From positions 1 to 10,492 of the forward strand of contig JAQTZZ010000082.1 in assembly GCA_028687545.1 (NCBI GenBank): a stretch of DNA of 10,492 nt. Reading direction: 5' to 3'. The DNA comes from Candidatus Wallbacteria bacterium. Its GTDB lineage: Bacteria; Muiribacteriota; JAQTZZ01. The notes beneath the pieces were generated by a model that searched no databases, was not told the DNA's origin, and was given only the letters and a program-made list of their open reading frames with translations. Positions 6,414 to 10,492 of the stretch are shown here, piece by piece. The number at the start of each line of letters is the position of its first letter. Positions within the stretch are counted from its first letter, which is position 1. Both the position numbers and the translations under genes were made by a program.

Positions 6414-9086
6414 ATGCACAGGTTTGATGTTCCACTGGGTTTTATCGGCCGCGATCAGGAGCTGGCAGTGCTCAGAGACAAGCTCCGATTCAGCCGTGTA
6501 TTGATTATCGCCGGTATGGCTGGAATGGGGAAGACCACTCTGGCGGCGGCTTTTGCGGCAGAGATCGAGAAAGGGGATTCCCTCGATTCCCCGGTGCTCT
6601 GGCTGGAATGCAAACCAGGCTGGGGTTCTGCCGATTTTCTGGACGCCATTGTGCATGGCCTGGCACGGCTCAGCGGTAAAGAAAAATATTCCATCTCTCA
6701 GTCAAGATCTTTTGATGAAGCTGCGGATGGCATTGAGGAATGCAGGACAGCGGTTTTCATCGATGACTTTCACCTGCTGGAAAACGATGAAACCCTGAAT
6801 TTTCTGGTCACATGCCGCAGGCGCCTCAAAACCGGAGCGCTGGTTGTGATATCCAGGGTAAAGCCTGATCTCCCGCCCGCTGAGAGAGCCGATGTGTTTC
6901 AGCTGGACCTCAAGGGACTGTCTGACAAGGAGTCTCTTGCCCTTTCCGGTCAGCTTCTGGGATTTCATGGGGTTAAAAATGGAAACCGGTTTCCCGCTGA
7001 TCTGGCAGGCAGGCTCAACGGGCATCCTTATTCACTCAAACTTCTGGCAGGGCTGATGATATCCGGCGGCAGCTTTGACCCGGCTCGTGACCAGGATAAT
7101 GTGACTGCCATGATCGAGAAATACCTTTTCCCCACTTTCTGGGAGTCCACTGATGAGCGACTCCGCAAACTGCTGGGATGTCTTTCGCTGATGAGAACGC
7201 CTTCACCCAGAACCCTGCTTGACAGGATACTGAATCACGACACAGGCGAGCATCTGAAATACCTGTCTGACAGATTCCTGATTGAGTCATGTTCAGCCGG
7301 TGTTTTTCTGCACAATCTGCTTTCCGGATTCGTGTCCAGAAAACTGGACTCTGAAGAGAGAAAATCCATGCACTGGCTGATCGGACAGAGACTGCGGGAA
7401 GACAGTACTGATCCTGAAGCAGTCTGCGAAGCCTATCATCATCTGTTCGAGTCAGGCGACAGAAAAACAGCTGTTTCAGTCCTGACATCACTGGCATCCC
7501 GGCTGCATTATCTAGGCAGCGAGATAGTGACCCTGGAAAACCTGATTGATCATGCTCTGAGGAATTGCCGGGGAGTAAATGACCAGCACCTTCTTTTTCT
7601 TAAAACATCGATTCTGATCCGCAGGAAGAAATTTGCCGATGCCGGGAATCTGATCGAGTGTCTGTCTGAACCTCTTGCTGCTGAAGCTGAATCGCTGCTT
7701 CTGTTCAGCCTTGACAGGCATGAAGATGTCCTGAATACGATCAACAGGCTTCCTGTGCATGATTACGGCAGGGAAGCTGCAGCTTCCCTCATCTGTCGCA
7801 AGGCTCACAGCTTAGTGTTTCTTGGAAGGATTGATGAAGCCCTGGAATGTACCAGTGAGCTGAACCTGGGATTGGATCAGTATTCTCCAATGATCAGGGC
7901 CACTTATTACTTCCTGATGACAAAAATTTATTACTTCAGAGCTGATATGCCCAGAGTCCTGGAATACACCGAGCTGGAAACCGGAATTCACAAGGAATTG
8001 AAGAACTGGAAGCGCCTGACCACATGTCTGCACAATCTGGCACATTTCCAGATGCTTAAAAATCAGAACGAACTGGCGATCAGTCTTTCAGAAGAATATC
8101 TGAAAATTGCAGAAGAGCACTCTGACCTGGAAAACCTGGCGCTCTGCTTCTATCTCAGGAGTTACGCGCACCTGATGCTTGGCGATTTCGACAAGGCAGT
8201 CGATGAAGCCCGGAAAAGCCTGTCTTTTGCCGTCAGATGTGAAAACAGCCTGCAGGCTGCAATTCAATACGGGCATCTCGCCTGGGTGGAGATTCATCTG
8301 GGCTGTTTGGATGAGGCTGAGTCGGATTTCCAGAAGTCTCTTCAAATCCTGGCCGGCCATCAGAATATTCTTTATCTGACTGAAATACGTCTGTGGTATT
8401 CAGGGCTGCTGCTGGTAACCGGCAGGATTCAGGAAGCGCTGTCTGTGATAGGGGAATGCAGGGAATTTTCCGTCAGGACAGCCAAGAAAGAATCGCTGGC
8501 CTTTGCAGCTTTCATGGAACATCTGTGTTTCAAATGTCTCGGAAACGACAATCAAAGCAGACTCAGCCTGGAAGAATATCATAAAATCATCCGGCAGATG
8601 GATCCGGAATTCGGCAGATACATCAGCAATTCACTGGACTGGTTTGAGCGGAATACCAGTCAGGACTGCATCCGGAAATTCACTGTTTTTAATCTGCAGG
8701 GAAATAAATCCGTCAACCGCTTAATCTATGAAAAGATATTCTCGAAACGCAGTGAATTCGAGATTTTCGCTGACTTCAGCGGAAAAGTGCTGATGGTCGA
8801 CGGCAGGGAACTGGAATTTTTCGGAAAAAGGACGCTTGTGCCGCTGCTGCAGGTTTTTGCCACTCAGCCCGGAGTTTCACTTACTACAAAGGAAATTTTC
8901 AGGTCTGTCTGGGGTCGTGACTACAGCCCTTCCGAAGACAGCAGCACATTCAGGATGACACTATCGCGGCTGAGGACTCTGCTGGATAAGGACAACCTGA
9001 ACAGATTCATCAGCCAGACCGACGAGTCAGGGACATACAGATTCAATGATCAGGTCAACCTATGCGTGGTTTTCCAGTCTGACTGA
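6414..9086 (+). CDS. STAND ATPase-TPR transcriptional regulator with C-terminal OmpR-type winged helix, copy B
   Basis: This is a paralogue of the preceding gene, also 890 residues, with every key motif at the same position. It has FIGRDQEL (10-17), Walker A GMAGMGKTT (Lys40), Walker B AVFIDD, sensor-like ISR (Arg148) and GHP. The C-terminal winged helix (782-877) has a recognition helix identical to that of copy A. The TPR-type middle differs most, by eye about 60% identical against well over 85% at the N and C termini. This suggests the two proteins bind the same DNA but sense different ligands or partners. In-frame TGA and TAA follow each other at the end. The gene lies 31 bases after copy A in the same direction. 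Both paralogues look intact, so neither is a pseudogene. The ligand is unknown. Confidence 0.85.
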   Translation: MHRFDVPLGFIGRDQELAVLRDKLRFSRVLIIAGMAGMGKTTLAAAFAAEIEKGDSLDSPVLWLECKPGWGSADFLDAIVHGLARLSGKEKYSISQSRSFDEAADGIEECRTAVFIDDFHLLENDETLNFLVTCRRRLKTGALVVISRVKPDLPPAERADVFQLDLKGLSDKESLALSGQLLGFHGVKNGNRFPADLAGRLNGHPYSLKLLAGLMISGGSFDPARDQDNVTAMIEKYLFPTFWESTDERLRKLLGCLSLMRTPSPRTLLDRILNHDTGEHLKYLSDRFLIESCSAGVFLHNLLSGFVSRKLDSEERKSMHWLIGQRLREDSTDPEAVCEAYHHLFESGDRKTAVSVLTSLASRLHYLGSEIVTLENLIDHALRNCRGVNDQHLLFLKTSILIRRKKFADAGNLIECLSEPLAAEAESLLLFSLDRHEDVLNTINRLPVHDYGREAAASLICRKAHSLVFLGRIDEALECTSELNLGLDQYSPMIRATYYFLMTKIYYFRADMPRVLEYTELETGIHKELKNWKRLTTCLHNLAHFQMLKNQNELAISLSEEYLKIAEEHSDLENLALCFYLRSYAHLMLGDFDKAVDEARKSLSFAVRCENSLQAAIQYGHLAWVEIHLGCLDEAESDFQKSLQILAGHQNILYLTEIRLWYSGLLLVTGRIQEALSVIGECREFSVRTAKKESLAFAAFMEHLCFKCLGNDNQSRLSLEEYHKIIRQMDPEFGRYISNSLDWFERNTSQDCIRKFTVFNLQGNKSVNRLIYEKIFSKRSEFEIFADFSGKVLMVDGRELEFFGKRTLVPLLQVFATQPGVSLTTKEIFRSVWGRDYSPSEDSSTFRMTLSRLRTLLDKDNLNRFISQTDESGTYRFNDQVNLCVVFQSD

Positions 9087-9112
9087 TAACAATTTTATAA
9101 AACGCAGATAAG

Positions 9113-9283
9113 ATGTACCGGGTCTATACATTTGACAATTCTTTTTTAGATTGAATTTAACCATCTAACTTTATTGTCTCTGAAGTCAAATATGTATCAA
9201 TTTTTGCAGCATGTAATAGTTGCCTGGCAAATGAATATAAGTTTTGCTATACGAGAATTGTCAAATGTATAGACCCGGTACAT
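9113..9283. mobile_element. MITE-like element with perfect 29-bp terminal inverted repeats
   Basis: The left arm (9113-9141) begins ATGTACCGGGTCTATACATT and the right arm (9255-9283) is its exact reverse complement, 29 of 29 bases. The 113-base interior is AT-rich and non-coding, so the 171-base element cannot move by itself and would need a transposase acting in trans. Tips reading TGTACC...GGTACA resemble ends of several IS families, but I cannot name the parent. No flanking target duplication is visible outside the arms. The palindromic GTAC or TA at the tips could hide a 4- or 2-bp duplication. An interior GTCAAATATGTAT (9185-9197) echoes the arm sequence GTCAAATGTAT and may be a secondary transposase site. 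Confidence 0.75.
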
Positions 9284-9303
9284 ATTTTTGAAACATTCCC
9301 TTT

Positions 9304-9332
9304 TTGAATTGAAACAGATTGTTCCTTGTAAC
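9304..9332 (+). promoter_or_regulatory. Weak candidate promoter for the secreted protein gene
   Basis: TTGAAT (9304-9309) and TGTAAC (9327-9332) are separated by 17 bases, each matching four of six consensus positions. Transcription would start near 9339, leaving a leader of about 60 bases before the GTG. It lies just outside the right arm of the MITE-like element. Confidence 0.3.
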
Positions 9333-9400
9333 TTCTGAAAATTCCGGGAAAATTACCTTAGAGTCAGACCGAAGGTCAAAAACATCAAATGGGGGAAAGC

Positions 9401-10492
9401 GTGAAAAAAATCCTGATCTATGTCGTGTTTCTTGTTCCTTTGCTGGTATCGGCAGCTAACATTCCCGGGGAAATCGCTCAGCTGATCAAGACGAGTCTCG
9501 ACGCCACAGACGTCAAGAGCGTGCGCTCAACGATGGTGCAGCATTTTCAGACCTTGCGCCTGATCGATGCGGACTGCAAATGGGTGGCACCGGAACTGGC
9601 GGCAATTTCTGACAGGCTGCTTGCCAGGGATCTGACTATGTCACAAGTGAAGAGCTTTGTCGACCAGGCAGCCGATTTGGCGGAAAAAAACGTCTATCTG
9701 GCGGCTTTTTTCGCGCGGGCGCAGCAGGAAGATTTTTCCGGACTGGCCGGGAAAGTTTCCCAGATCGGGAAACAGGAATTTCCCAGGCTGGTCGCCTATG
9801 CCCTGGCTCTGGACAGACTTACCGGAGCGATGAAGGATGACTGGCGCCTGCTCGAAATCTGCAGGAAGATCTGGCAGAAGCACGGCTCTGACGAGCATAT
9901 CACCGGCAACATGGGCTGGTTCGACTGGGCCAAGCTGGAATCAGTGGAAATGGGCATCGATGGTTTCATCAAATATCACAAGTCAGAAGTGGTTCCTCAG
10001 GATTTCATGAGAAGACTTCTGCCTCTGAACATCATGGAAGCGGTCGCCGTAGACATGCAGCTCGGGCATTACGGAAACGCCAACACAGGCCGGATCCTGG
10101 CCAAGTATCCGCCGGGCAATTCCAAACCGAATTTCAAGACCCAGGAGGGACCTACCGCATTTTCCGCGGACGGGAAAGCCATACTTCTCAACATGGCCTT
10201 TCCACAGAAATGGGCTGATCTCTATTCCACCTGGAATCTGGCATTTGTTTCGCATTACGGCTGCTTCCCCTATGTGATGGTCAAGCTCCTGATCCCGCAG
10301 GTCAACGACTATGCCGACTGCCCGTCCGGTTACATCTACAACAGGGCCCTGGCACTTTACGCACACCTGTATTTCGCTTTCTTCGGACGCGTGGACGCTG
10401 CAGCGTCCGGCGCGCAGGCTCCTGACCTCAGCGATGAAAAGCTGACCAGGCTCTGGGGAGAAGTCAACGGCGAATGCGCGCAGCAGTATGAG
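9401..10492 (+). CDS. Secreted protein of unknown function, C terminus cut by window edge
   Basis: An open frame of 364 codons runs from GTG 9401 to the window edge without a stop. The first residues, MKKILIYVVFLVPLLVSA followed by A, form a classic Sec signal peptide with likely cleavage after residue 18. The SD-like GGGGGAAA lies just upstream of the GTG. An in-frame ATG at 9389 is possible but would place four residues, including a Glu, ahead of the signal peptide and would consume the SD. The mature part looks largely alpha-helical in its first ~150 residues. It then has an aromatic-rich section with GNMGWFDW, FVSHYGCFPY and a few Cys. No family is recognised. No lipobox Cys follows the signal, so a soluble periplasmic or exported protein is most likely. 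Confidence 0.8.
   Translation, partial: MKKILIYVVFLVPLLVSAANIPGEIAQLIKTSLDATDVKSVRSTMVQHFQTLRLIDADCKWVAPELAAISDRLLARDLTMSQVKSFVDQAADLAEKNVYLAAFFARAQQEDFSGLAGKVSQIGKQEFPRLVAYALALDRLTGAMKDDWRLLEICRKIWQKHGSDEHITGNMGWFDWAKLESVEMGIDGFIKYHKSEVVPQDFMRRLLPLNIMEAVAVDMQLGHYGNANTGRILAKYPPGNSKPNFKTQEGPTAFSADGKAILLNMAFPQKWADLYSTWNLAFVSHYGCFPYVMVKLLIPQVNDYADCPSGYIYNRALALYAHLYFAFFGRVDAAASGAQAPDLSDEKLTRLWGEVNGECAQQYE

Larger units (their letters stand above)
3675..9086 (+). repeat. Tandem gene duplication, unit 2704 bases
   Basis: Promoter and coding sequence are both duplicated at a constant offset of 2704 bases. Perfectly identical blocks are 3962-4041 with 6666-6745 (80 bases), 4127-4203 with 6831-6907 (77 bases) and 6076-6150 with 8780-8854 (75 bases). 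Between these the copies differ at many silent and replacement sites. The constant offset across the blocks shows little or no net insertion or deletion. Confidence 0.85.
9087..9400. other. Intergenic region, 314 bases
   Basis: This gap between regulator copy B and the secreted protein holds a MITE-like element (9113-9283), a weak candidate promoter (9304-9332) and the SD of the next gene. No coding sequence, tRNA or convincing terminator was seen. A small GACC-GAA-GGTC hairpin lies at about 9367-9377, in the predicted leader of the next gene; it is too short to interpret. Confidence 0.6.

Noticed and set aside
3998-7025. Matching minus-strand open frames in both regulators (3998-4264 and 6702-7025), apparently conserved
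   Set aside because: They lie over the nucleotide-identical conversion blocks, so their similarity follows from the sense genes; no SD or recognisable protein feature supports them.
9087-9115. Possible decayed promoter and start codon of a third regulator copy just after copy B, interrupted by the MITE-like element
   Set aside because: Only AACGC plus a TAAG-ATG-like end match the regulator promoters, the ATG is part of the inverted-repeat arm, and no coding remnant is seen beyond the element.
9641-10366. Minus-strand open frames opposite the secreted protein (9641-9898 and 9983-10366)
   Set aside because: The plus-strand frame is continuous from an SD-supported GTG with a signal peptide to the window edge and explains the region.

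Overview
The window is bacterial DNA of moderate GC content carrying six genes, two of them cut by the window edges. I cannot name the organism. Two exported proteins with Sec-type signal peptides, one with a C-terminal helical domain resembling periplasmic Spy/CpxP proteins, lean towards a Gram-negative-type bacterium. The combination of predicted leaderless genes and Shine-Dalgarno (SD) genes, with no recognisable housekeeping neighbours, would fit a poorly sampled lineage, but that is inference.

Layout. Bases 1-38 (minus) hold the first 12 codons of a probable IS110-family transposase. Next comes a class I SAM-dependent methyltransferase (140-832, minus). Divergent from it is an APH-fold phosphotransferase (965-1921, plus) with an altered catalytic loop. 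It converges, with a 9-base gap, on a secreted protein (1931-3553, minus) made of seven ~56-residue beta-propeller-like repeats, a linker and a Spy/CpxP-like helical tail. A 156-base divergent intergenic region with two candidate operators leads to the core of the window: two tandem 890-residue paralogues (3710-6382 and 6414-9086, plus). Each is a STAND/NB-ARC-type ATPase followed by a TPR sensor region and an OmpR-type winged-helix DNA-binding domain at the C terminus, the reverse of the usual SARP order. A 314-base intergenic region follows with a MITE-like element bounded by perfect 29-bp inverted repeats (9113-9283). The window closes with an unrecognised secreted protein (GTG start at 9401) that runs off the right edge.

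How the parts may work together. The two regulators keep identical ATPase motifs and an identical DNA-recognition helix but differ most in the TPR region. This suggests two signal inputs acting on one set of operators. Three blocks of 75-80 bases, in the ATPase and DNA-binding domains, are identical between the copies even at silent positions, which points to recent gene conversion. The phosphotransferase and both regulators have promoters of the same geometry: a 17-bp spacer and a start codon whose A is the seventh base after the -10 box. All three are therefore predicted to give leaderless transcripts, while the other four starts have good SD sequences. The divergent propeller gene is the most obvious candidate target of the regulators, but only its position supports this.
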